Shown here: positions 1 to 8,654 of the stretch, piece after piece | How positions within the stretch are numbered: the stretch's first letter is position 1 | Layout of the letters: each line of letters begins with the position of its first letter | From: Moorena sp. SIOASIH | GTDB taxonomy: Bacteria > Cyanobacteriota > Cyanobacteriia > Cyanobacteriales > Coleofasciculaceae | Assembly (NCBI RefSeq): GCF_010671925.1 | Contig: NZ_JAAHIH010000009.1 | Location: 124,001 to 188,000 of the forward strand | DNA: 64,000 bases | Direction: 5' to 3' | Made by a program: the position numbers and the translations under genes | Notes under the pieces: generated by a model | Seen by the model: only the letters and a program-made list of their open reading frames with translations | Databases searched by the model: none | Told to the model about the DNA's origin: nothing

Positions 1-146
1 ACATTCTCAGCATTTTCCAGGTCTAGAAGCTCGACAAACGATGTCAAAAAGTCTTCATCAAAACCGTTAATCTGATCCTGGTTGTACTTACCCACAAGAT
101 CATACGCAGCCTGGGCTGATGTGGCCAAGGATTTTTGTGGAGTCAT
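1..146 (-). CDS. N-terminal part of an unidentified protein (runs off the window)
   Basis: The minus strand reads open from an ATG at 146 to the window edge and gives about 48 residues beginning MTPQKSLATSAQAAYDLVGK. The fragment is acidic and helical-looking, with no catalytic motif. I do not recognise the family. Codon use looks normal for the neighbourhood. The response regulator just upstream (ending at 286) is on the same strand, so the two could be read in the same direction, but the 139-base gap argues against tight coupling. Confidence 0.5.
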   Translation of the reverse strand, partial: MTPQKSLATSAQAAYDLVGKYNQDQINGFDEDFLTSFVELLDLENAEN

Positions 147-285
147 TCTTGTCTCGCTCTGTCTAGATTTGTGTTGAGTTATTTTAGCGATTCAACGATT
201 TGCGATCGCAAATTCCGAAGCGTAGTTAACCCCATCCCACGATGGACAATCCTGTTTGTGCTGTTCCTAAGTATAGGCTAAACCT

Positions 286-972
286 TTACTTAGTTAAACC
301 ATGTTCCAAAGCATAGCGAACTAACTCGGTACGGCTATTAGTTCCGGTTTTGCTAAACAAACGACTAACGTACTTCTCAACATTACGAACACTAGTCTCT
401 AAACGTCGGGCAATTTCTTTATTCATTAGCCCTTGGGCAACCAAATCTAAAACACTCTGCTCTCTAGCTGTAAAATCAATGCGCAACGGTGGAGGAGTTT
501 GGACAATCCCATGCTTTTGGTCTAACATTGCCCGAATTTCAGCCACCTGCTTGGCTATCTTTTCAAGCTCTGTACTACCTACACTATCTTCAGAGCTAGC
601 AGCGCGACGCTCCAAGAGGTTTTGAACAATAGCCACTAATTCATCTGGATCAAAGGGCTTCGGTAGGTACGCATCACAACCGGCCTGATAACCCTGAATT
701 CGATCTGAGGTCATGCCACGGGCTGTTAGAAACACTACTGGCAGTGCTTTAAAACGGGGGTCATCTCGAAGTTGCTGTAGGAATTGATACCCATCTACTT
801 TAGGCATCATGATGTCAGAAATTACTAGTTCGGGTGTGTTTTGCTGTAACATCTGCCAAGCATCATTAGCATTACTGGCAACATCTACGGTAAAACCAAA
901 TTCTGTCAAATACTCTTTGACCGCTTCCCTTACTCCTGGTTCGTCATCTACCAATAATAGTTTTGCTGACAT
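286..972 (-). CDS. NarL/FixJ-type response regulator with C-terminal LuxR HTH
   Basis: Two-component transcription regulator of 228 residues. The receiver domain occupies about residues 1-125: KLLLVDDEPG carries the acidic pair, LVISDIMMPKVDG the phospho-acceptor Asp, and YLPKPF the conserved Lys. A linker follows, then a LuxR-type helix-turn-helix (about 165-228; FTAREQSVLDLVAQG, NKEIARRLETSVRNVEKYV). The start at 972 is chosen because MSAKLLLVDD is the normal receiver start and AAGGAAG lies just upstream. The frame stays open much further upstream, but that stretch runs into an insertion-element remnant and is probably not translated. The layout fits cyanobacterial NarL/Ycf29-like regulators. 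The target genes and partner kinase are unknown, and no kinase gene is adjacent. Confidence 0.85.
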   Translation of the reverse strand: MSAKLLLVDDEPGVREAVKEYLTEFGFTVDVASNANDAWQMLQQNTPELVISDIMMPKVDGYQFLQQLRDDPRFKALPVVFLTARGMTSDRIQGYQAGCDAYLPKPFDPDELVAIVQNLLERRAASSEDSVGSTELEKIAKQVAEIRAMLDQKHGIVQTPPPLRIDFTAREQSVLDLVAQGLMNKEIARRLETSVRNVEKYVSRLFSKTGTNSRTELVRYALEHGLTK

Positions 973-1042
973 CGCTACTTCCTTAACCCCTACTTCGTTT
1001 AAGAGCTTTGCTGACATCGGTAGTTCCTTAACCCGTACTACC
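962..1042. repeat. 45-bp tandem duplication of the regulator's start region
   Basis: About 36 bases covering the first codons and ribosome-binding site of the response regulator (copy at 962-997) recur at 1007-1042 with a few substitutions. The upstream copy also encodes MSAKLL in the same frame. The gene therefore has two candidate starts, 45 bases apart. Confidence 0.75.
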
Positions 1043-1046
1043 CTTA

Positions 1047-1076
1047 GTGTAGCGCAGTGTAGCGCAATGTAGCGCA
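1047..1076. repeat. Three tandem decamers (GTGTAGCGCA-like)
   Basis: Three near-identical 10-base units lie directly upstream of the duplicated start region of the response regulator, in its probable promoter or leader. Confidence 0.7.
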
Positions 1077-1089
1077 CTTTACTGATAAT

Positions 1090-1450
1090 AAGTAAGCTTA
1101 CCCCCGGCTGAAGCACGGGGGCTTTCGCCCAGGCTCCAGAGCGTTGGTTTTCAGTAGCCCTAGCATACTCAACGCGCCTAGACTCCAAATTTATCGAATC
1201 TAAGGGTTAAGCGCCGAACCTCAAGGCTGGCTTACTCTACGGACTCTTCCGCAGCTTCTACAACCGAGTCAATTCTCGGACAGCCCCAATACTTCGTTTT
1301 GCGCATCACTCGCCGATACTGACTTACTGGCCTAGCCGTTACTCTGAAGTTAAGAGTGCCTTTGCCTATTTCAGTCTTCTTTAATTATAATTGACGGCTA
1401 AAAGCGCGCTATTACGCTTCCTCCCCGCTTTAAAAAGACGGGGCTTCCGC
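1090..1450. mobile_element. IS200/IS605-like non-autonomous remnant bounded by GC hairpins
   Basis: A segment of about 360 bases is bounded by two strong hairpins: a CCCCCG/CGGGGG-type stem near 1099-1124, and a CCCCG...CGGGG stem near 1424-1445. Both are followed by GCTT-type tails, as at the ends of IS200/IS605-family elements. The stretch between them has no credible reading frame and several smaller inverted repeats. The best reading is a decayed or MITE-like derivative without transposase. It supplies the spurious N-terminal extension of the neighbouring regulator frame. Family assignment rests only on the end hairpins. Confidence 0.45.
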
Positions 1451-1507
1451 GTTTTTTAATTTTTGTGATTAATCGGGAATCGGGCATCGGGCATCGGGAT
1501 GCAGCTA

Positions 1508-2473
1508 TCAGCTTCCATGGGAAAGCCACTCTATCTGATCAGCTTTATCTGGCAGCCGGGCTTCCTGTTGTCCCTTTGCCCTTGCCCAAGTTCCAAACAG
1601 ACCAATCGGTGTGCTGATTAGCTCAATTGGATCGGTTTTGCCTGCGATCGCATTAATACTGTTGCGCGGTAGTTCTTTCAGCAACCAACGACTGATCCGA
1701 TACAGATATTCCCTTGGTGGAATATCCCGCATCAACGGCACACCATGGAGCTGATTTAAGTAACGGTTAGACCGACCATACCGATGCCATTGACTGTGAT
1801 ACTCCCGAAAAGTGGAACGGTGTCGGTGCTCTACTATGGCAGTTGGAGCAAGGAGTAATTGCCAGTTGCTTTGCTTTTGAATCCGCCAGCAGATATCAGC
1901 ATCACCACCAGTGGTCAGGTAAGGACGGAACAATCCCACTTCCTCGAATGCTTGCCGTCGGATTGCTAGGTTAGCGGTTTGACCGTAGGGACAATAGGAA
2001 TGGTTTAAGGTATGTTCCTGAGATAGAACATTATGGTACTCAGCGTGTTTTTCTAGCCAGGTTTTACCGGGCAACCCGATGATTTGACCAGCAACAATAC
2101 CAATACTGAGATTGGTCAAGGGTGAGACCAGGTCTGCTAACCAATGGGGTTGGGGACGACAGTCTGCATCAGTAAAAGCAATTATTTCCCCCTTAGCAGC
2201 TCGAATTCCTTTGTTACGGGCTGCATAGGAGCTTTGAATCTGGTCTTCTAGGATGTAGTGGAAGGTTATGCCCTCAGATGCTCCCTCAGTAACAGCAGTT
2301 TGGATGAGTGAGGCAGTGCGATCGCGGCTATTATTATCCACTAACAGATACTCTACTTGGTCAGTGGGATAGGTCTGTGCCTGTAAACAACGGACTAACT
2401 CTGGTAAATCTGCTTCACCGTTGTAGATTGGTACAACTACTGAAACCTTGGGCAAGCATTTGTCATTTGTCAT
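1508..2473 (-). CDS. Family 2 glycosyltransferase
   Basis: A 321-residue GT-A fold glycosyltransferase that transfers a sugar from a nucleotide-sugar donor. Near the N-terminus are VSVVVPIYNGE, LLVDNNSRD and the metal-binding FTDADCRP (about residue 100). The segments GQTANLAIRRQAFEEVGLF and TGGDADICWR correspond to the GT2 acceptor/catalytic region. There is no transmembrane segment, so it is probably soluble or peripheral. Neither acceptor nor donor can be deduced. It shares a strand with the methyltransferase at 2805-4019, but a 330-base repeat tract separates them. Its start lies right beside heptameric repeats, which probably limit the upstream signals. Confidence 0.88.
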   Translation of the reverse strand: MTNDKCLPKVSVVVPIYNGEADLPELVRCLQAQTYPTDQVEYLLVDNNSRDRTASLIQTAVTEGASEGITFHYILEDQIQSSYAARNKGIRAAKGEIIAFTDADCRPQPHWLADLVSPLTNLSIGIVAGQIIGLPGKTWLEKHAEYHNVLSQEHTLNHSYCPYGQTANLAIRRQAFEEVGLFRPYLTTGGDADICWRIQKQSNWQLLLAPTAIVEHRHRSTFREYHSQWHRYGRSNRYLNQLHGVPLMRDIPPREYLYRISRWLLKELPRNSINAIAGKTDPIELISTPIGLFGTWARAKGQQEARLPDKADQIEWLSHGS

Positions 2474-2477
2474 CTGA

Positions 2478-2645
2478 TAGGGAACAGGGAACAGGGAACA
2501 GGGAACAGGGATGGAGCTATCAGCTATCAGCTATCAGCTATCAGTTATCAGCTATCAGTTATCAGTTATCAGCTATCAGTTATCAGCTATCAGTTATCAG
2601 CTATCAGTTATCAGCTATCAGCTATCAGCTATCAGCTATCAGCTT
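2478..2645. repeat. Heptameric tandem repeats (GGGAACA, then AGCTATC/AGTTATC)
   Basis: A short run of GGGAACA units is followed by about 18 units of a 7-base repeat alternating AGCTATC and AGTTATC. These resemble the STRR heptamers of cyanobacteria. The open frames through this tract are artefacts of the repeat. Confidence 0.9.
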
Positions 2646-2714
2646 TTAAATAAAACCGGTAAGCATTAGTTTAATCTGAGTGAAGTCACCTCACAGGCTT
2701 GAAGCCTGTTCCAC

Positions 2715-2800
2715 AAAGCTGACGGCTGAAGGCTGAAGGCTGACCGCTGACCACTGACCCCTGACCCCTGACCCCTGACCCCTGACCCCTGACCGCTGAG
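2715..2800. repeat. Heptameric CTGACCC-type repeats
   Basis: Units of CTGAAGG change to CTGACCC/CTGACCG, ending a few bases from the stop codon of the methyltransferase at 2805. No gene is visible between 2646 and 2804. Confidence 0.85.
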
Positions 2801-2804
2801 ATTA

Positions 2805-4019
2805 TCAACGATCAATATTGAGCATAATTAACTGCCGTTGGAGTAGCGATCGCACTCCATCTAAATCGAAGTTAACATGCTTGATAATTTCTGCTACGGT
2901 TTGGGCTTGGGATGAGTTGTCGGCTGAGTTACCATTCTGGTCACAGGCTTCGAGAAACTTAAATTCCTCCTCTGATAGCTTAACCAGCTGGTAATCATAG
3001 TCAAATAGGGACTTACTTGGCCAACCGGTCATACAAGGGTGCCGTTCTGGAATTGCGGCTAACAGGTCTTTATCCTCTGACCAATCTACCCGCTCTAAGG
3101 GAGGACGAGTCAGGAAAAACTCATAATGAGTCAGTTCTGGATCTAATAATTCAATTAACCGATATAGCTCCCGTTCACTCAGACCTTCTGAGCGTGCCAT
3201 TAACTCTGGATTTTTGCCAAATAAGCGCTCTTTCTGCCAGTAGCGGGGATTAGAAAAACCAAGAAACTCTAAGCCAGCGGCATCGATTAGTTCAAATAGG
3301 GTTTCAATGTTATAGTCAATCTCTTGGGGATGAACGTACATATCGGCGAAGCATTCATCCTGATGGTTTTCCAAAGCCCAGCGTTCCCGGTCTCGCTTGA
3401 CAATTCTGTTGTTTTCTGGTAGTGCTTCAAATAATTGACGACCGACCTTGACCCCATCCTGGTAGTCTCCCTGGTTTTGACCCTGCAAAAGTGCGATCGC
3501 TTGCTGCATCAACTGGATTTCCCAGCGTCCTAATTCAGCATAGACAAAGATATGAAATAAGCCCCCTGGTGCTAGTTTCTTAGCTATAGATTGAATTCCA
3601 CGGATGGGGTCTGGCAAGTGATGTAACACTCCCACACAGTTAATTAGATCGAACTGACCCTCAATTTGGTCAACATCGTACAAGCTCAAGTGATGAAACT
3701 CGACCCGATCAGCACCTGAGCGGCGACAGCGTTCCTGGGCTACCTTCAAGGCTCCAGCACTAATATCAATCCCCACTACTGAGGCTTGGGGATTGAGGTG
3801 AACTAGATACTCTGTGCCTACCCCTGTCCCACAACCAGCATCTAGAATCCGAATTTCCTCTCTTTGGGGTGTTTGCCCAGTACAAAAACTATAGGCAGTT
3901 CGCCAATTCCAGCGCCAGTTGTATCCAGGAGGTGGCTCATCGAGTAAGGGTTCTGGGGGAAAAGGGTAGGTATCGTAGAGGCGCTCAACGGCAGCAGCGG
4001 TTTCTTGAGAGGTTTTCAT
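2805..4019 (-). CDS. Class I SAM-dependent methyltransferase
   Basis: A 404-residue protein with a Rossmann methyltransferase domain at about residues 55-190. ILDAGCGTGVGTEYL is motif I (SAM binding), VVGIDIS the acidic loop, FDLINCVGVLHHLPDP motif IV and KLAPGGLFHIF motif V. A C-terminal region of about 200 residues has no recognised motif and may select the substrate. The N-terminal YDTYPFPPEPLLDEPPPGYNW stretch resembles other cyanobacterial proteins of this type. The ATG at 4019 is preferred to a GTG one codon upstream. The substrate is unknown. Confidence 0.85.
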   Translation of the reverse strand: MKTSQETAAAVERLYDTYPFPPEPLLDEPPPGYNWRWNWRTAYSFCTGQTPQREEIRILDAGCGTGVGTEYLVHLNPQASVVGIDISAGALKVAQERCRRSGADRVEFHHLSLYDVDQIEGQFDLINCVGVLHHLPDPIRGIQSIAKKLAPGGLFHIFVYAELGRWEIQLMQQAIALLQGQNQGDYQDGVKVGRQLFEALPENNRIVKRDRERWALENHQDECFADMYVHPQEIDYNIETLFELIDAAGLEFLGFSNPRYWQKERLFGKNPELMARSEGLSERELYRLIELLDPELTHYEFFLTRPPLERVDWSEDKDLLAAIPERHPCMTGWPSKSLFDYDYQLVKLSEEEFKFLEACDQNGNSADNSSQAQTVAEIIKHVNFDLDGVRSLLQRQLIMLNIDR

Positions 4020-4199
4020 CACAAAACTTTACAAAACTTAATTATTCGGGTAAATTTTTTACGAAAATAAAGTATAATCTCAAAGGTTTACTGGGATCAA
4101 TGGCCATCAATCCTGAACTCGATCCCCTAAATTCTATACAATTCTTAATAAATAAACCGTAGAGATCAGAAAAGTTTTAATCTAAAAGCTAGTCGAGTT

Positions 4200-4600
4200 T
4201 AGCAGTCAGCACCCCGCTCTGAAAAGACGGGGCTTTGTGCGAAGCACACGCTTACACGAACGAGCCTCTTTCTTTAGATAGCTGACCAGCCTAAGTCTTA
4301 CGAGGACTACGTTATCGATAAGAGTTAAAGTCCCTACCTTGGGATGCGTGCCAGTCTCAAGCTCTAGAACCGGATGGTTAAACAGTTGTACGAGGGGTAA
4401 GACAGTGCCATCTGGAGAGTACCGATCGATAACATTGGCGAGGCAAACTTAACCCCAGAAATGGGAGTTTTGAGGGATTTTTTAATCCCTCACCCTGAAA
4501 AGGGTGGTTTGACGACGGTTAAAACCGCTCGTGTCGTTTTTCCTCCCCGGTCATTAGACGTGGGGCTTGTCCTACTCCCGTCTTTCTTCGTGAGATTGGA
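4200..4600 (+). ncRNA. Possible stand-alone omegaRNA (HEARO-like) in an IS200/IS605-type element, iscB absent
   Basis: The element opens with a CCCCG...CGGGG hairpin (about 4210-4231) and closes with a CCCCGG...CGTGGGG hairpin (about 4542-4567), like IS200/IS605 ends. Between them is a dense series of potential stems with no protein frame. Within it, a TGCCA...GAGAGTACCGATCGATAA...TTGGCGAGG arrangement followed by a CCCC/GGGG stem resembles my recollection of the core of HEARO RNAs, the omegaRNAs that guide IscB nucleases. No iscB lies downstream; the next gene is apcE. HEARO copies without a reading frame are known in cyanobacteria. The assignment was made by eye and needs a covariance-model search. 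Confidence 0.45.
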
Positions 4601-4710
4601 TAGGACTAACATCAAATGCCTACCCACCAAATGGGTGTCTAAAACGTGTTTATTAACTGCGGCATAAGTCCGCAATGACAGCATAAAAATTTAGGAGCTT
4701 TAACAAACCA
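4601..4710 (+). promoter_or_regulatory. Proximal apcE leader with small hairpins
   Basis: Between the insertion element and the apcE start are two small stems: an ACCCA...TGGGT stem near 4621-4638, and TGCGG...CCGCA near 4658-4674. A TAGGAG ribosome-binding site lies about 15 bases before the ATG. No promoter hexamers are convincing. Confidence 0.35.
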
Positions 4711-7700
4711 ATGAGTGTCAAGGCAAGTGGTGGAAGCTCAGTTGCCCCTGTGCAACTCTATCAAACTGTCCCATCGGCAACCATTATCCAAGCAGAACAG
4801 CAAGACCGCTTCTTAGGAAATGGAGAGATCAACGAGCTACTGGATTACTTCCGTTCTGGAGAACAGCGTTTAGCAATTGCTGATCTGATTACCAAAAACT
4901 CAGACCTAATCGTATCCAAGGCGGCTAACCGGATTTTCGTGGGTGGTTCCCCCATGGCTTTCCTGGAAAAGCCTAAGGAAGCCCCTGTCCCAGTTGGGGC
5001 TGGTGCTACAGCGGTTCCCGACACCAAAACCTTGGGGACTAGTACCTTTGTCGAGAGTGGAGGTGGATTATTTTCGGGCTTCCGGGCTCTGTTTAGTTCT
5101 CCGACTGGACCAACCCCAGCGAGTTTCCGTCCCATCGACATCAACCGCTATGGTCCGAGGAATATGCAAAAGTCCTTGCGGGACCTATCTTGGATGTTGC
5201 GCTATATCACTTACGCTATTGTTGCTGGTGATCCCAACATCCTAGTGGTTAATGTTCGAGGTTTGCGGGAAGTCATTGAAAATGCTTGTTCAGCTGATGC
5301 CACAATCGTGGCAATCCAGGGAATGCGGGCGGCTTCACTAGATTATTTCAAAGGTGATCAGTCTGCACAGGAGATTGTTGCCCAGTACTTTGACATTACC
5401 CTGAACGAATTTAAAGCTGCTACACCCTCCGATAAACTGCGGCAACGGCCTTCGATAGACCAACAAGGGCTGCAATTGCCCCAAAGTTACTTTAATGCAG
5501 CCGAGCGGCGTCCTAAGTTTGTGATGAAGCCCGGTCTGTCATCCTCAGAAAAAACTGAGGTAGTTAAAGCGGCCTACCGGCAAATCTTTGAGCGTGACAT
5601 TACCCGCGCCTACGGTTTGTCAATTTCTTATCTAGAATCTCTGGTTAAAAACGGGAACATTTCCATGAAGGAGTTTGTTCGCCGTTTGGGCAAATCTGAA
5701 CTATACCGGAAGCAATTCTTTGAACCTTTTATCAATAGTCGGGCCTTAGAACTAGCTTTCCGCCATTTCCTAGGTAGGGGTCCATCTTCAAGGGAAGAAG
5801 TTCAAAGCTACTTCTCCATTGTTTCCGATGGTGGTCTACCCGCTCTAGTAGATGCCCTGGTGGATTCTCAGGAATACTCCGATTACTTTGGGGAAGAAAC
5901 GGTTCCCTATCTGAGGGGTTATGGTCAAGAGGCTCAAGAATGCCGTAACTGGGGCATGCAGCAAGATTTGTTGCGCTATAGTGCTCCCTTCCGTAAGGAT
6001 GCCCAGTTTCTCAATACCTTTGCCAAGTACGAGCAACCCCTGCCTGACCAACATGTTTATGGTTCTGGTAATGACTCGTTGGAAATTCAGTTTGGGGCAA
6101 TTTTCCCGAAAGAAACCCGGAATCCTACTACCACCCCCGCTCTGTTTGGCAAAGATACTAAACGCCTGCTGATCCACCAAGGCCCAGCTATCAATAACCA
6201 AAATAGTAATCCAGGGGCAAGGGGTGTATTCCCAGGTTCCCTTGGCTCTAAGGTGATCCGCCTTGACCAGATCCCTAGTACACAAGACACTAGTATCAAA
6301 TTTGCCGAAAGCTCTACTCAAAGGGTAATTCGTGCCTGTTACCTGCGAGTGTTTGGCTTTATGCCCTATGAAGGGGAACGGCTGACTTCAGCAGAAGCTC
6401 GGCTGGAAAACGGTGAAATTACCGTCCGCGAGTTTATCCTAATGCTGGCGAAGTCTGATGGTTTCCGCAAACGCTACTGGACACCATTGTATGTGGTCAA
6501 GGCAATTGAATATATCCACCGACGTTTGCTCGGTCGTCCTAGCTATGGGCGCTCCGAGATGAACAGTTACTATGATGTTGCCTATAAACAAGGTTTCTAC
6601 GGTGTAGTAGAGGCAATTGTCAACAGCAAAGAGTACTCTGAGGCATTTGGGGAAGATACGGTTCCCTATGAGCGCTATGTGACGGCGGCTGGTTTAAAAA
6701 TGCGCACCGGAGTGTCTGGTAGCGTGACATCAGCAATGGCAATCATGGCTGAGGAGAAAGTACCTCGCTTTGTTGAGCTGGGTATGGGCAAAGACATGCT
6801 CACCGAACCGGAAGTTGAATTCCGGATTAATCAGGGGGTCAGTGTACAGCGTCAACAAACCAAGATCTTTAAGCTGATTGACCTTAATGATAAGCCAGCC
6901 TTGAAAGTCTTGATTGGAGCAGCTTATCGGCAGATATTTGAGCGGGATCTTGAACCCTATGTGATCAGAGCAGCATTCACCTCCCTGGAAAGCCGACTGA
7001 GCAATGGGGAAATTAATCTCAAGGAGTTTATTGAAGCCTTAGGTTGTTCTGATCTCTACATCAAAGAGTTCTACACCCCCTACCCCAACACCAAGGTGAT
7101 TGAGCTGGGTACGAAGCACTTCCTAGGACGTGCCCCCTTAACTCAAAAGGAAATCCAGACCTACAACGCAATTCTAGCCTCTGAAGGGATTCGGAGCTTT
7201 ATTGGCGCAATGGTCAATGGCATGGAATATGCTCAGGCATTTGGAGAAGATACCGTCCCGTACCGCCGCTTCCCCACCTTACCAGCTGCTAATTTCCCGA
7301 ACACCGAGAAGCTGTATAATCAGCAGACCAAGCAGAATAGTGATGTGGTGGTACCAAGCTTTGATCCAGTCGAGCCTCGGATGGATTCGTCTAAGCTACC
7401 TCTGACCGGAAAAGCGATCGCAGATATGGCTGCCCAAAAGTGGGAGATGGCTACCAACCCCTCCGAGCTGGCCAAGGTAGGTCGTTCCTCTAATCGGAAC
7501 CAACCAACCTTGAATCCCAAATCTGCTAAGCCAACACGGATTTTCCGCATCACCCCAAACATTTCTCAGGTCGAAAGCGCAGTGGTGATTGATGCCATTT
7601 ATGACCAGGTCATGGATTTATTCGGTGAACCAGTACCACCAGAATACCGGCAACAGCATCTAGACAGTCAACTGCGCAATGGTGAAATTTCGGTGCGGCA

Positions 7701-7962
7701 GTTTGTTAAAGCCTTGGCAATTAGTAACACCTATAGTCAGCGCTTTTACCAGCCTTATCCCCCTGCCAAAGTGGTCGAGTTATTGTTCCGGCACTTACTA
7801 GGACGTACCCCTAACACTCACGGTGAGGTTCAAACCTACCAGCAGCTGTTGGCGGGACAGGGTCTAGAAGCTGTAGTAACCGCTATGGTTGATAGTTCAG
7901 AATACGCCCGCTTCTTTGGTGAAGACGTAGTCCCCTATCAGCGGGTTAGTCAGGGAGTCTGA
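4711..7962 (+). CDS. apcE: ApcE, phycobilisome core-membrane linker (LCM)
   Basis: This 1083-residue protein anchors the phycobilisome core to the thylakoid and is a terminal energy emitter. The N-terminal phycobilin domain (about 20-235) is interrupted by the usual low-complexity loop (about 78-145). Its chromophore cysteine is Cys193 in ENACSADATIV. Four linker (REP) domains follow, beginning near residues 285, 535, 720 and 930. Each has a variant of AAYRQIFERD, a LGRxPxxxxE segment and an FGEDxVPY end. Three repeats are typical of tricylindrical cores and four of pentacylindrical cores (as in Nostoc), so a five-cylinder core is inferred. It heads the apcE-apcA-apcB-apcC cluster, but a 690-base gap suggests its own transcript. 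Confidence 0.98.
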   Translation: MSVKASGGSSVAPVQLYQTVPSATIIQAEQQDRFLGNGEINELLDYFRSGEQRLAIADLITKNSDLIVSKAANRIFVGGSPMAFLEKPKEAPVPVGAGATAVPDTKTLGTSTFVESGGGLFSGFRALFSSPTGPTPASFRPIDINRYGPRNMQKSLRDLSWMLRYITYAIVAGDPNILVVNVRGLREVIENACSADATIVAIQGMRAASLDYFKGDQSAQEIVAQYFDITLNEFKAATPSDKLRQRPSIDQQGLQLPQSYFNAAERRPKFVMKPGLSSSEKTEVVKAAYRQIFERDITRAYGLSISYLESLVKNGNISMKEFVRRLGKSELYRKQFFEPFINSRALELAFRHFLGRGPSSREEVQSYFSIVSDGGLPALVDALVDSQEYSDYFGEETVPYLRGYGQEAQECRNWGMQQDLLRYSAPFRKDAQFLNTFAKYEQPLPDQHVYGSGNDSLEIQFGAIFPKETRNPTTTPALFGKDTKRLLIHQGPAINNQNSNPGARGVFPGSLGSKVIRLDQIPSTQDTSIKFAESSTQRVIRACYLRVFGFMPYEGERLTSAEARLENGEITVREFILMLAKSDGFRKRYWTPLYVVKAIEYIHRRLLGRPSYGRSEMNSYYDVAYKQGFYGVVEAIVNSKEYSEAFGEDTVPYERYVTAAGLKMRTGVSGSVTSAMAIMAEEKVPRFVELGMGKDMLTEPEVEFRINQGVSVQRQQTKIFKLIDLNDKPALKVLIGAAYRQIFERDLEPYVIRAAFTSLESRLSNGEINLKEFIEALGCSDLYIKEFYTPYPNTKVIELGTKHFLGRAPLTQKEIQTYNAILASEGIRSFIGAMVNGMEYAQAFGEDTVPYRRFPTLPAANFPNTEKLYNQQTKQNSDVVVPSFDPVEPRMDSSKLPLTGKAIADMAAQKWEMATNPSELAKVGRSSNRNQPTLNPKSAKPTRIFRITPNISQVESAVVIDAIYDQVMDLFGEPVPPEYRQQHLDSQLRNGEISVRQFVKALAISNTYSQRFYQPYPPAKVVELLFRHLLGRTPNTHGEVQTYQQLLAGQGLEAVVTAMVDSSEYARFFGEDVVPYQRVSQGV

Positions 7963-8654
7963 ATTATGAAGGTTGAACGCGATTGCGTGGCCTTTTGGCC
8001 AAGGTTGAAGGTTGAAGGTTGAACGCGATTGCGTGGCCTTTTGGCCAAGGTTGTTCGCCTTTGGTGTTCGGTGTAGGGTAAGTTTGGAGGTTGAGAGGTT
8101 AAAGGTTGAAGGATGGAGGGTGAAGGTTTGAAGGCGGTCGGTGGCTTGGACTAGGCTTAAAGGTTCAACTTTCAACCCCCAAACCTGATCAAGCCGGAAT
8201 AGCAACCCCAAACTAAAATTACTTTGCCATCACTGAGGTACAGTCAATTTTCGCAACCCCTACTCCCTACTCCCTTAACTCAGGCCACTAACCTGTAACT
8301 GACCTTTCAAACTTTATTAGGGAAAATGTTACGATGTGTTGCGAAGCTAGGAAAAATGTCAACAATCTGTAGCAAAATATTCCCGGAAGGTAGGTTTATG
8401 ATTAACCTGCTTTGATTGAGGCTTTGATTTAGGCCTTTAATTTAGGCGGGGTTAGCCAAACCAAGTTTTGCTGGGACGTGCGTCGGCTGAAGTTCCGACG
8501 GCGTATCGAGAACGGCGATTTCCCCGGCACATTGTGGGTAACTGCAATGCTACAGAAGCTCTAATCACACCGCAAGGTTAGTTAGAGAGCGTTCATTCTT
8601 GGAAATGCCAGTTTAAACAAACCTGGTGATATTTTTTTCTGGAGGAATCCATCT
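7963..8654 (+). promoter_or_regulatory. apcE-apcA intergenic region with direct repeats and apcA leader
   Basis: No gene is seen. The 5' part (about 7970-8060) holds two copies of a unit of about 45 bases, built from GAAGGTTGAACGCGATTGCG followed by a GGCC palindrome. GGTTGA-rich repeats run on to about 8130. From about 8330 the sequence is unique. It contains three TTTAGGC-like steps near 8420-8450 and a GGAGGAATC ribosome-binding site just before apcA. The strongly expressed apcA promoter is expected between 8300 and 8600, but I cannot place its start point. Confidence 0.5.

Noticed and set aside
2308..2649. A + strand protein ending in repeated YQLSAIS units
   Set aside because: Translation of heptameric repeats combined with the antisense of the glycosyltransferase gene.
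4461..4684. Opposed 64-68 residue frames upstream of apcE
   Set aside because: They lie within the hairpin-rich element and have no protein-like features.
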